Source: a bacterium (GTDB lineage: Bacteria > Patescibacteriota > Minisyncoccia > UBA6257 > GWB1-50-10). Taken from it: a stretch of DNA of 64,000 nt. This document shows positions 1 to 7,029 of this stretch, piece after piece. The stretch spans positions 1 to 64,000 of the forward strand of contig JAKAGX010000001.1 in the NCBI GenBank assembly GCA_021825465.1, given 5' to 3'. Position 1 is the first letter of the stretch. Each line of letters begins with the position of its first letter. A program made the translations under genes and the position numbers. Below the pieces are notes generated by a model. That model did not search any database and had not been told where the DNA came from. It saw only the letters and a program-made list of their open reading frames with translations.

Positions 1-384
1 GTCATGGGAACAACCAATCCGCTCGAAATCGGCACGAAGATCATGGGCCAGCTCTACGACTACCTCATGTCCGGACCCATGGTGGTTTTGGTTCTCCAGG
101 GCATTCACGCCGTGAATGCCGTACGGAAGAAAGTGGGATATACAATCCCCTCCATTGCCGAACCGGGCACCATTCGAGGAGATTTTTCGATCTCTTCAGC
201 TGATCTCGCAAACGTCGTAGGGAGTCCGTCGCGGAATCTCGTTCATGCATCATCGAGCGTCGCCGACGCGAAGCTCGAGATCGTGAATTGGTTCAAGGAC
301 AATGAAATCATTCAGTGGGAAAAGATTGATGAAGGCATCATGTTCGTCCACGGAGAATACACCCAAACCAAGAAAGGAGATTGA
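1..384 (+). CDS. ndk: Nucleoside diphosphate kinase, C-terminal part (5' end outside window)
   Basis: The reading frame is open from base 1, so the start lies upstream of the window. NDK moves the gamma phosphate from NTPs to NDPs through a phosphohistidine. The visible part has family hallmarks: an MSGPMVVLVLQG strand, the PGTIRGDF segment, and the NLVHASSS motif whose His aligns with the catalytic His of the usual N-x-(I/V)-H-(G/A)-S-D motif. About ten extra residues between GDF and NLVH, and the replacement of the Asp after the His-Gly-Ser stretch, make it a divergent NDK. The next gene follows at once, with its ribosome binding site inside the end of this gene. Confidence 0.85.
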   Translation, partial: VMGTTNPLEIGTKIMGQLYDYLMSGPMVVLVLQGIHAVNAVRKKVGYTIPSIAEPGTIRGDFSISSADLANVVGSPSRNLVHASSSVADAKLEIVNWFKDNEIIQWEKIDEGIMFVHGEYTQTKKGD

Positions 385-386
385 TC

Positions 387-677
387 ATGAAAAACTCTGT
401 TTCCGACATTGTTGAAAAGAAATTCCGATCGCTCAAAGTACACAACCCCCGAGAAGCTGCTGAATATGCTTATGCCTTGGCCGTGATCTTCAAAAATCAG
501 GGCAACATGCGGAAAGCCCGCCAATTTGCAAAAGCGTCGATCGATCTCTTCGACGAAAACCAGGGGAAGAATCCGAACGATTACGCTCCCCAAAACGTCA
601 CGATCGGCGACGTTCCCATGCCGAGCTCGTACATTCACAGCGGTGTCGTCAAAGACCGCCTGAAAGCCCTCTTCTAA
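387..677 (+). CDS. Small helical protein of unknown function
   Basis: The 96-residue product begins MKNSVSDIVEKKF and looks almost wholly helical, with a TPR-like pair (AAEYAYALAVIFKNQGNMRKARQFAKASIDLF). The ATG at 387 is chosen because AAGGAG at 374-379 sits 7 bases before it, one of the clearest Shine-Dalgarno sites in the window. The gene follows ndk by 2 bases and is cotranscribed with it. I see no catalytic motif, signal peptide or membrane segment. Function is not recognised. Confidence 0.75.
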   Translation: MKNSVSDIVEKKFRSLKVHNPREAAEYAYALAVIFKNQGNMRKARQFAKASIDLFDENQGKNPNDYAPQNVTIGDVPMPSSYIHSGVVKDRLKALF

Positions 678-701
678 ACGATATAAAGGCCCCCGTGGCC
701 G

Positions 702-732
702 GCCACTTCTTCGGAAGTGGCTTTCTCTTTTT
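702..732 (+). terminator. Rho-independent terminator with UUCG loop
   Basis: A perfect 8-bp stem, GCCACTTC (702-709) and GAAGTGGC (714-721), closes a TTCG tetraloop and is followed by the T-rich run TTTCTCTTTTT. It lies 25 bases after the stop at 677 and should end the ndk transcript. Confidence 0.9.
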
Positions 733-750
733 CAGCCCCCCTCTTTCTTT

Positions 751-835
751 GGCCCCCCGTTCTCCTCGAATTTTTGAGGGAGACCGGGGGGCCTTTAATT
801 TTTGAGGGAGAGCGGGGGGCGGAAATTTTGGGGAC
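751..835. repeat. Dispersed GC-rich palindromic element, copy 1
   Basis: Arms 751-767 and 776-793 form a long imperfect palindrome beginning GGCCCCCCG and ending CGGGGGGCC. The right arm is then partly repeated (TGAGGGAGAGCGGGGGGC, up to about 820) and followed by AATTTTGGGGA. The 43-base core is found almost exactly, in inverted orientation, at 20290-20332; a looser relative lies at 47881-47936. Confidence 0.75.
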
Positions 836-977
836 AAATGAAAACGCCGGGCATAAAGCCCGACGTTATAAGAAAAAGAGGGGGTGTGGCCCTTTTAGGA
901 CCCCTAGGACCCGGCCACGGGGTTTCTTTCCCAGGGGACATTACAGTATACGTTAAATCCGCCCAAAATGTAACAGG

Positions 978-2333
978 CTAGTTATCCCCACCTCCGCTAT
1001 TGTCGCCTCCCCTGTTATTCATCATGTTTTGGAGCTGCGGCAAGATGCCGTTCAGCGAGGATGTTGCCGGTATCATGGGAGCATTATCGCCTCCCGTCCG
1101 AACCGGCATGCCTGCCGGCCCCTGCCCCTGCCCTTCTCCTTCGCCCGATTGCGTGCTCGTCCCGAATGCCTGTACACAACTTGCAATGATCTGGCCGAGA
1201 TTCGTACTCGACGGATTTGCAAGGAGGTACGGCTGGACGCAGCTCTTCACCCGGTCCGGCAAATTCATGCCGTCAAGCTGGTTTTGTATCGATTCCCGGT
1301 TCCGCTCTTGATTCTGAGTATCCCCTTGGTTTTGCTCTTGATTCTGATTTTGCTCCTGAGTGCTCGTCTGACTTTGTTCCCCTTCCGGAGCTTGGCTTTC
1401 CGGACCCTTCAAGCATTCCTTGATCCGCTCCCCCATATCGGGGGCAATCGCGCCGAAATTCCCTTCTTGTAGGTCGGAGATCGTCGACGTTCCGATATTT
1501 TGAAGACAGCCCTGCACCGTCGTCGAAGCGTTTTGGATCAAATTCTGGAATCTGTTTTGGATCTGGTTCTTGTAAGCATTGAAGCACGAGGCGACGGCGG
1601 CGCTCGTCGAAGCGTTCGGCGTGATGTTCCCGCTTTCAAGTTCGCCGACCGCATTGTCGCCGAGCTCGCCCTTCAAGCAGGAGACCACCTGCCCCGGGAA
1701 TGCGGTAAGGCCGATCTTCAAGCCCGTCGCGCTCTGCTGGATGTTTTTCGCCTGCACTTCGGAGATCAAGCCGTTCTGCTTTGCGAAGTTCAAACATACG
1801 CTTTGATTCTGCGGATTATTGCAGAATGCGGTGCACGATTGCTCCGAATCGCAGCCGCCGGGCCCTTTGCCCGCGTTTTGCTGGATCGCCTGCACTTGCG
1901 CTTGGCTTACGAATCCCTCCCGTTCGGCAAAGGCCAAACATTCGCTTGCATGGCTTGAATCCGAACAGTATGTGCGGCATTCGCCCGCCGAAGAACAATT
2001 TCCCGGCGTTCCCCCACTTTGGATCAAGGAAAGGAACGACTGCGCCCGACGGACCTGCTCTTGCGTCATCAAATGATTTTGTTCGGCAAAAGCAAGGCAA
2101 GCATTTTCATTCGCCGGATTATTGCAATAGGTCCGGCAATCGTTGACGCTCCCGCAATTCCCGAGCGCTGCGATCGGGTATTGCAAAGACGACGGCGAAA
2201 CGATCGTACTCGACGCCGACGCCGACGTCGTGACCGTCGTCGTTTGAGCGTTTGTCACGAGAACGTGCGACACGAAAAGCCCCATCCCGAGAATGACCAC
2301 CGACAAAGCGATGGAAAAAGTTTTGTTTTTCAT
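978..2333 (-). CDS. Exported protein with three short Cys repeats
   Basis: The 451-aa product starts with a typical export signal (MKNKTFSIALSVVILGMGLFVSHVLVTNA, here in parts: KNK charge, hydrophobic core, A-Q junction near residue 29). Three repeats follow, at roughly residues 58-90, 111-145 and 160-190, each of the pattern C-x5-C-x2-(Y/F)C-x(7-8)-CL-x-FA(E/K)Q-x-(G/H)-x(L/F). After these comes a region with spaced single Cys residues, then a low-complexity stretch rich in Gln, Asn and Glu (about 315-350) and a Gly-rich tail. The paired cysteines suggest disulfide-held modules outside the membrane. The start lies 1 base after the stop of the upstream anchored protein. Function is unknown; repeats of this kind are familiar to me from exported proteins of candidate-phyla bacteria. 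Confidence 0.8.
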   Translation of the reverse strand: MKNKTFSIALSVVILGMGLFVSHVLVTNAQTTTVTTSASASSTIVSPSSLQYPIAALGNCGSVNDCRTYCNNPANENACLAFAEQNHLMTQEQVRRAQSFLSLIQSGGTPGNCSSAGECRTYCSDSSHASECLAFAEREGFVSQAQVQAIQQNAGKGPGGCDSEQSCTAFCNNPQNQSVCLNFAKQNGLISEVQAKNIQQSATGLKIGLTAFPGQVVSCLKGELGDNAVGELESGNITPNASTSAAVASCFNAYKNQIQNRFQNLIQNASTTVQGCLQNIGTSTISDLQEGNFGAIAPDMGERIKECLKGPESQAPEGEQSQTSTQEQNQNQEQNQGDTQNQERNRESIQNQLDGMNLPDRVKSCVQPYLLANPSSTNLGQIIASCVQAFGTSTQSGEGEGQGQGPAGMPVRTGGDNAPMIPATSSLNGILPQLQNMMNNRGGDNSGGGDN

Positions 2334-2334
2334 G

Positions 2335-2574
2335 TTATTGGCCGAATGGATTGGTTTGCGGCAAGCTTTGCGGTACCGCAGCTTGAGGAGCGACGTTCGA
2401 GTAGATCTGAGCTCCCAAGCTCTGCGTGCTGCTGGTGGTGGTAGGAGCAGCCGGCGCCGAGTTCGCGTTCGAGGCAGGAGCTTGGGGCTTCGCTCCCACG
2501 AAAACGAAGAACACGACGAGGGCGACCACTAAAACCACTATGGCTACAACGAGCCAGGTTATTTGAGGTTTCAT
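2335..2574 (-). CDS. Short membrane-anchored Pro/Ala/Ser-rich protein
   Basis: The 79-aa product begins MKPQITWLVVAIVVLVVALVV, a single membrane helix, followed by an extracytoplasmic tail rich in Ala, Pro, Ser, Thr and Gln. The start at 2574 is preferred over an upstream in-frame codon because a TATAAT box (2586-2581) lies 6 bases before it, the leaderless spacing seen across this window. It is cotranscribed with the Cys-repeat exported protein, 1 base away. Role unknown; a surface stalk or anchor is a guess. Confidence 0.65.
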   Translation of the reverse strand: MKPQITWLVVAIVVLVVALVVFFVFVGAKPQAPASNANSAPAAPTTTSSTQSLGAQIYSNVAPQAAVPQSLPQTNPFGQ

Positions 2575-2580
2575 GCTCTT

Positions 2581-2586
2581 ATTATA
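2581..2586 (-). promoter_or_regulatory. Extended -10 (TGG-TATAAT) for the 2574 gene
   Basis: On the minus strand TGGTATAAT is followed after 6 bases by the ATG at 2574, so transcription should begin at or next to the start codon. Confidence 0.7.
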
Positions 2587-2596
2587 CCAAAAAGCG

Positions 2597-3796
2597 TTAC
2601 GCAATTCTCACAAGCTCGTTGAATTTGAAAATCCGCTCCCGGGCGGGGGCGCCGATCTTCACGCCGGACGCGCCTGCTGCTTTCGCCAAATGGATGATAA
2701 ATGCGTCGTCGGTCTCTCCCGATCGGTGGGAAACGATGGTCCGTATCCCCCTTTCGTGGGCGCCTTGTACGGCCTCGATCGCTTCGGTCACCGTCCCGGC
2801 CTGGTTCGGCTTTACGATAACGCCCCCGATCAACCCCTTTTCCGCACATTCCTCGATGAGCCGACGGTTGGTCACCGTAAGGTCGTCGCCCACTACCATC
2901 CTCCCTTCAAGTTTCTTTGAAAGCAAAGCAAAGCCCGCCGTGTCGCGTTCCGAAAATGGATCTTCAATGGAATACAAGGCCGGAGCTTTCTTGCAATATC
3001 CTTCGTAAATCCCGGCAAGCTTCGGAGCGGTCACTTTTTTGCCGCCGAAGGAATACGCACCGCCGGAGAAGAATCCGTTCGCCGCGGCATCCATTCCCAA
3101 GCGGAAGGTCCCGGACAAACCCTTCTTCCGCACGAGGTCCGAGAGAACGGCCAACGGCTCAAAATTATTTTTGAAATCCAAAGAATATCCGCCCTCGTCG
3201 CCGATCGGAATGTTCGAAACGCGTTTCATCGCGCCGAGCTTTTCACCGAGGTCGCGGTAAAACGAAATGAGTTTTTTCACCGCACGCTTCACGTCGCCCT
3301 GCGTCTCGACGAGCACCATATACTCCTGGATATCGAGATCATTCCGGGCGTGCTCGCCGCCGTTTATGAGGTTCGAAAATATCACGGGCTTCCACGCCTT
3401 GCGCGCCGTTTTCCCGAAAAATTCCTTTTGCAAGGATTCCCACAGTTCCATTTTTCGGCTTGCCGACAGGGCGCGCGCAAAGGCCATGGAAAGCCCCAGC
3501 ATCACGTTGCCGCCGATCATGCGCTTGTTCTCCGTTCCGTCGAGTTCGATCAAAAATTCGTCGAACGATCGCTGATTCGGAAAGTCCTTCCCTTTCAGTA
3601 CAGCAAGCCTTTTTAAATTTTTCGCGCTCGATGCTTCGGCAAAACTCACGACCGCGGCTTCGCGCGATCCCCGGCTCTTGCCGGCCGGAACCGATGCGTA
3701 AAAGGCGAAGCCGTTACCGACCGCAATGCCCGCTTCGATCGTGGAATTTCCCCGCGAGTCGAAGATCTCGTCGATTGCAAAATCTTTTACCCTCAT
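2597..3796 (-). CDS. eno: Enolase, divergent and short
   Basis: Enolase converts 2-phosphoglycerate to phosphoenolpyruvate. The 399-aa product is about 30 residues shorter than the usual 430. Recognisable parts in order: DSRGN near the N-terminus, SVPAGKSRGSREA (usual form P.GASTG.EA), GDEGGY in the middle, SIEDPF and VGDD (metal ligands), KPNQAGTVTE (catalytic Lys), SHRSGET, and KIGAP-RE near the end. The substrate loop is thus altered (AGKSRG for GASTG). It lies 4 bases after a 2-hydroxyacid dehydrogenase gene and is probably cotranscribed with it. Glycerate 2-kinase and PEP synthase, which act on either side of this step, are encoded within 10 kb. Confidence 0.9.
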   Translation of the reverse strand: MRVKDFAIDEIFDSRGNSTIEAGIAVGNGFAFYASVPAGKSRGSREAAVVSFAEASSAKNLKRLAVLKGKDFPNQRSFDEFLIELDGTENKRMIGGNVMLGLSMAFARALSASRKMELWESLQKEFFGKTARKAWKPVIFSNLINGGEHARNDLDIQEYMVLVETQGDVKRAVKKLISFYRDLGEKLGAMKRVSNIPIGDEGGYSLDFKNNFEPLAVLSDLVRKKGLSGTFRLGMDAAANGFFSGGAYSFGGKKVTAPKLAGIYEGYCKKAPALYSIEDPFSERDTAGFALLSKKLEGRMVVGDDLTVTNRRLIEECAEKGLIGGVIVKPNQAGTVTEAIEAVQGAHERGIRTIVSHRSGETDDAFIIHLAKAAGASGVKIGAPARERIFKFNELVRIA

Positions 3797-3800
3797 TCTC

Positions 3801-4808
3801 TTACTCTTTCACCACGTTCGTCGGCGTGCCGGATGCGAACGCTTTGATGTTTCCGATGGTCGTTGCAAGGATCCGCTGAAGCGCCTCTTTGGTGTTAAAT
3901 GCATTGTGCGGAGTGATGAGAACTTTCGGATGTTTCATCAACATATCGTTCTCGAGCACGGTCTTCAGACCTCCCCCCGCTGCCGCCGAACCCGACAAAA
4001 ACTCGAACTCGTTCTTCGTGCCACCTTCTTCCTCCAAAACATCCAACGCGACACCGCCGAAAATATCCTCTTTGAGCCCCTGGATCACCGCATCGGTCTC
4101 AACCACCGCACCGCGGGACGTGTTCACGAGATATACCCCCTTCTTGAGGAGCGATACGTTCTTCGTATTGATCAAATGTTCCGTTTGGGGCGTCAGCGGG
4201 CAATGCAGCGAGATCGCATCCGCGCTCTTCAAGAGCTCCTCGAGCGTGACATACTTGACGTCGAATGCTTTTGCAAAGTCATGGTCGGGATAAAGATCGT
4301 ACGCATAGACCGTCATGCCGAACCCTTTTGCGATCCGAATCGCTTCCTTTCCAATGCGGCCGGTCCCCACGATACCCATGATCTTTCCCTTCAAGTCGAT
4401 CCCTTCAAGGCCCTCCAGCGAGAACGATTCCGTTTCTTTGACTTGATCGATCGCCCAATAAATCCGGCGCGTGAGGTTCAACAGGAGGCCGAACGCGTAC
4501 TCGGCGACGGTATTGTCGCCGTACCCCGGCACAGAGCTCACCGTGATCCCTTTCGCCCGGCACGCCGCAAGGTCGATGTGGTCGAAACCGGTCGAGCGTG
4601 TCGTGATGAGCTTGACGTTCGGGAAATTCCCCACGATCGAGGCGTCGATCTTCGTACCGATGAAAGTCGAAATGACGTCGAAATCCTTCTCTGGAGGCAG
4701 ATTTTCCGCCGTAAGCTTTTCCTTCGAATAATAGACCTCATCCGTCGGGAAGGACTGTTTGATCGTTTCGTTTTCCCACCCCTCTAATTCAAAGAATGCG
4801 ATTTTCAT
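3801..4808 (-). CDS. D-isomer-specific 2-hydroxyacid dehydrogenase
   Basis: The 335-aa product has the split catalytic and NAD-binding fold of this family: VGTGRIGKEA near residue 147 is the Rossmann glycine loop, TRSTGFDHIDL and VPGYGDNTVAEYAFGL precede it, and NTSRGAVVET (Arg) and the ITPHNAFNT segment (His) supply catalytic residues. Overall it most resembles D-lactate dehydrogenases, which interconvert pyruvate and D-lactate, but the substrate cannot be fixed from sequence alone. The start at 4808 is chosen over a frame extension to 4844 because TATAAT (4820-4815) lies 6 bases before it. Fermentative NADH re-oxidation would fit its place next to enolase. Confidence 0.88.
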   Translation of the reverse strand: MKIAFFELEGWENETIKQSFPTDEVYYSKEKLTAENLPPEKDFDVISTFIGTKIDASIVGNFPNVKLITTRSTGFDHIDLAACRAKGITVSSVPGYGDNTVAEYAFGLLLNLTRRIYWAIDQVKETESFSLEGLEGIDLKGKIMGIVGTGRIGKEAIRIAKGFGMTVYAYDLYPDHDFAKAFDVKYVTLEELLKSADAISLHCPLTPQTEHLINTKNVSLLKKGVYLVNTSRGAVVETDAVIQGLKEDIFGGVALDVLEEEGGTKNEFEFLSGSAAAGGGLKTVLENDMLMKHPKVLITPHNAFNTKEALQRILATTIGNIKAFASGTPTNVVKE

Positions 4809-4814
4809 AATTTG

Positions 4815-4820
4815 ATTATA
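4815..4820 (-). promoter_or_regulatory. -10 box TATAAT for the 4808 gene
   Basis: The box reads TATAAT on the minus strand and ends 6 bases before the ATG. It is divergent from the plus-strand box at 4861-4866 within a 65-base intergenic region. Confidence 0.7.
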
Positions 4821-4860
4821 GCACGGGCGACCCGTATTGAGCACCCGGCATTCGGCGAAT

Positions 4861-4866
4861 TATAAT
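4861..4866 (+). promoter_or_regulatory. -10 box TATAAT for the 4874 gene
   Basis: TATAAT, 7 bases (AGAACAT), then ATG. With the usual TSS distance the mRNA starts at the initiation codon. Confidence 0.75.
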
Positions 4867-4873
4867 AGAACAT

Positions 4874-5566
4874 ATGAATACTTATCAATCAAAATTATTG
4901 AAGAAAGAGGAGGTCGCACGAGGCACGACGGCCTTCCACTTCGAAAAGCCGAAAGGGTTCACGTTCGTGGCCGGTCAGTACGCCGACCTCACCATCCTCG
5001 ATCCCGCAGAAACCGACCAAGAAGGCAACATCCGGACATTCTCGATCGCGAGCGCTCCCTTCGACCCCGATCTCGTCTTCGCGACCCGCATGCGCGATAC
5101 CGCATTCAAGCGGCAACTCGGAAAGATGCCCGAAGGCACGGCGCTCCAGATCGACGGGCCGTACGGATCGTTCACGCTCCACGCAAAAAAGGAACGTCCG
5201 GCCGTCTTCATCGCCGGCGGCATCGGCATCACGCCCTTCATGAGCATCCTTAGAACCGCGGGGAAGGAAAAACCCGACCGGAAATTCTATCTTTTTTATT
5301 CCAATCATGCCAGAAATGACGCCGCATTTCTCGACGAGCTTTCGCGCTTGACCGAAGAAATACCGGATTTCACCTTCGTCCCCGTCATGTCGGATACGGA
5401 AGGGCATATCACCGACCAAACCGTCAGGAAGCACATCGAACATGTCGACGGCCCCGTTTATTACCTTGCAGGACCCCCGGCGATGGTCGCCGCCATGCGG
5501 GAAATGCTCGCTGGAATGGGCATTTCCGAAGATGACATTCGATTCGAGGAATTCGCCGGCTACTAG
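4874..5566 (+). CDS. Ferredoxin-NADP reductase family flavoprotein
   Basis: The 230-aa product has the FNR fold: an FAD-binding barrel (about 1-100) with GQYADLTIL and RTFSIASAP (the R-x-(Y/F)-S motif that holds flavin), followed by an NAD(P)-binding half with GPYGSFTL, FIAGGIGITPFMSIL, YLAGPPAMV and a C-terminal FEEFAGY whose aromatic end can stack on the isoalloxazine ring. No iron-sulfur or globin domain is attached, so it should pass electrons between NAD(P)H and a separate acceptor that is not evident here. It is monocistronic, divergent from the dehydrogenase gene. Confidence 0.88.
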   Translation: MNTYQSKLLKKEEVARGTTAFHFEKPKGFTFVAGQYADLTILDPAETDQEGNIRTFSIASAPFDPDLVFATRMRDTAFKRQLGKMPEGTALQIDGPYGSFTLHAKKERPAVFIAGGIGITPFMSILRTAGKEKPDRKFYLFYSNHARNDAAFLDELSRLTEEIPDFTFVPVMSDTEGHITDQTVRKHIEHVDGPVYYLAGPPAMVAAMREMLAGMGISEDDIRFEEFAGY

Positions 5567-5721
5567 AGTTAACAAAATTTTAATTTCAAAATCTTAAATT
5601 CTAAATAAATTCCAATGTTCCAAATTCAAAATACTAAACCCGCGCGTTTCGGTCATTATGATTTTTGATTTCGGTATTGTTTAGGATTTAGTGCTTAGGA
5701 TTTAGAGTTTCGACTAAATTT
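5567..5721. repeat. AT-rich intergenic element with short reiterated words
   Basis: This gene-free stretch is far more AT-rich than its surroundings. The left half reiterates words like AAATTCTAAA and CAAATTC; the right half reiterates GGATTTAG, the reverse-complement sense. The two halves therefore form a very imperfect inverted repeat around the GC-rich centre near 5640-5652 (CGCGCGTTTCGG). No box of the window's leaderless type precedes the next gene, so its promoter may lie in here. Confidence 0.5.
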
Positions 5722-6387
5722 ATGACTTCAGAGCAACTAAAAATAAGAAAGGTGCGGGCAAAGAAGATTGCTCTCGTCCTCGCAAAGCTTTTCCCGAAAG
5801 CCTCGATCGCCCTCACATACCGCACCAACTGGGAACTTTTGGTTGCCGTCGAACTCTCGGCCCAGTGCACGGATAAGAAAGTAAACGAGGTGACAAAGGA
5901 GCTCTTCAAAAAATACCGGACGCTCGACGACTACGTACGGGCAAAACCGAGCGAATTCGAACAAGATATCCGCGCGACCGGCTTTTACCGCAATAAAGCG
6001 AGGAACGTCCTCGCAGCGGCGAAGATCGTGAAAGAAAAATTCCACGGGAAGATCCCGCGGACCATGGAAGAAATCCTCACCATTCCCGGCGTCGCGCGGA
6101 AGACGGCGAACGTCGTCCTCGGGAACGCGTACGGCGTCGTGGAAGGGATCGCCGTCGACACCCACGTGCGGCGGCTCGCCTTGAAGCTCGGCCTCACCGA
6201 CCACGACGATCCCGTGAAGATCGAACGGGATCTCATGGAGATCTTCCCGAAGAAAGACTGGTTCAAGCTTACGTACTGGCTCATTGAATACGGACGGCAC
6301 GTGTGCCCCGCGCGCCCGCACGATTGCGCGAATCATCCGCTGACGAAGATTTACCCGCCAGCCGCACATATTTGGCCGAAACATTGA
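5722..6387 (+). CDS. nth: Endonuclease III-like DNA glycosylase lacking a full Fe-S site
   Basis: Endonuclease III removes oxidised pyrimidines and nicks the abasic site. The 221-aa product has the SAQCTDK helix, the helix-hairpin-helix with catalytic Lys127 (IPGVARKTANVV) and catalytic Asp146 (VDTHVRR). In the usual enzyme C-x6-C-x2-C-x5-C binds a [4Fe-4S] cluster near the C-terminus. Here only Cys195 and Cys202 remain; the third position is His205 (DCANH) and the fourth is absent, and the tail instead reads KIYPPAAHIWPKH. The cluster is thus probably lost or differently bound. The catalytic core looks intact. The gene is convergent with the next one, across a hairpin. Confidence 0.9.
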   Translation: MTSEQLKIRKVRAKKIALVLAKLFPKASIALTYRTNWELLVAVELSAQCTDKKVNEVTKELFKKYRTLDDYVRAKPSEFEQDIRATGFYRNKARNVLAAAKIVKEKFHGKIPRTMEEILTIPGVARKTANVVLGNAYGVVEGIAVDTHVRRLALKLGLTDHDDPVKIERDLMEIFPKKDWFKLTYWLIEYGRHVCPARPHDCANHPLTKIYPPAAHIWPKH

Positions 6388-6392
6388 GCGTC

Positions 6393-6426
6393 GGATGCCT
6401 TATCCTGCTCGCAAGCTAAGGCATCC
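6393..6426. terminator. Hairpin between convergent genes
   Basis: GGATGCCTTA (6393-6402) pairs perfectly with TAAGGCATCC (6417-6426) over a 14-base loop. It lies just after the nth stop and just before the end of a leftward gene, fitting a two-way terminator, although neither side has a long T run. Confidence 0.6.
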
Positions 6427-6444
6427 TCCTCATTGATAGGTAAA

Positions 6445-7017
6445 TCAGTACGCCTTCTGGGTGATGTTCTCGCATCCCGGAGGGATGATGCACCGCGTTC
6501 CGACGTCCGGCCCCGGCATGCAGTTCACCCACTCCGGGCAGCTCGAAAGCGCTTTCGTACTCGATTCGTCGATGAGCGAAACGACATTCACCGCTCCGCC
6601 GCTCTCGATCCCGTCGACCGTCACCCGATCGCCGGCGGCGAGGCTCGCTTCGACACAAGGAGAAACTTTACCGTTCAACGTGCATGAACTCGAAGCGTCG
6701 AACGACAATGCGGCGGCCGCTGCCGGATTCCCCGGCCTTTCATACGCAAGATACCAAACGCCCGGCGCGAAGCCCGGATTGTCCTTTATTAAATTCCCCA
6801 TGGCGGAAAATGCGACGGTCGACGTCGCTGCAGGTGCCGCAGGCTCGCCGCATCCCGATACCGGCATCGGCGCCGATGGATGTCCGTGCTGAACCCACTG
6901 ACCATTGACGCAAAGCCATGCGTCTTCGCCGCCTCCAATGAGCCTTCCGACGGCCGCCACGACGGCAACGAGAAACAAAATGCTCCCGAAAAGCAAGACC
7001 CCCTTTTTCTTTTGCAT
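6445..7017 (-). CDS. Membrane-anchored extracytoplasmic protein of unknown function
   Basis: The 190-aa product begins MQKKKGVLLFGSILFLVAVVAAVG, one membrane helix or uncleaved signal, followed by an exported region with a WLCVNGQWVQHG segment, an Ala/Pro-rich linker, a compact middle (about 75-150) with a Cys pair (SCTLNGKVSPC) and a Cys-rich C-terminus (CPEWVNCMPGPDVGTRCIIPPGC). A TATAGT box at 7029-7024 lies 6 bases before the ATG and overlaps the stop codon of the P-type ATPase gene. The cysteines suggest disulfides. Function not recognised. Confidence 0.7.
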   Translation of the reverse strand: MQKKKGVLLFGSILFLVAVVAAVGRLIGGGEDAWLCVNGQWVQHGHPSAPMPVSGCGEPAAPAATSTVAFSAMGNLIKDNPGFAPGVWYLAYERPGNPAAAAALSFDASSSCTLNGKVSPCVEASLAAGDRVTVDGIESGGAVNVVSLIDESSTKALSSCPEWVNCMPGPDVGTRCIIPPGCENITQKAY

Positions 7018-7023
7018 ATTTCA

Positions 7024-7029
7024 ACTATA
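7024..7029 (-). promoter_or_regulatory. -10 box TATAGT overlapping the ATPase stop codon
   Basis: TGG-TATAGT on the minus strand, 6 bases before the ATG at 7017; the TAG stop of the upstream gene (7025-7027) lies inside the box. Confidence 0.65.

Larger units (their letters stand above)
678..977. other. Gene-free stretch with terminator and palindromic repeats
   Basis: No credible gene is visible. The stretch holds the UUCG-loop terminator, the dispersed GC-rich palindrome at 751-835, and a further hairpin at 843-867 (AACGCCGGGC against GCCCGACGTT, one mismatch, loop ATAAA). It separates the rightward ndk pair from the leftward block that follows, so it may serve transcription from both sides. 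Confidence 0.7.

Noticed and set aside
881..922. A second hairpin in the gap after ndk (GTGGCC and GGCCAC)
   Set aside because: Only 6 bp pair across a 21-base loop with no T run, too weak to list as a feature.
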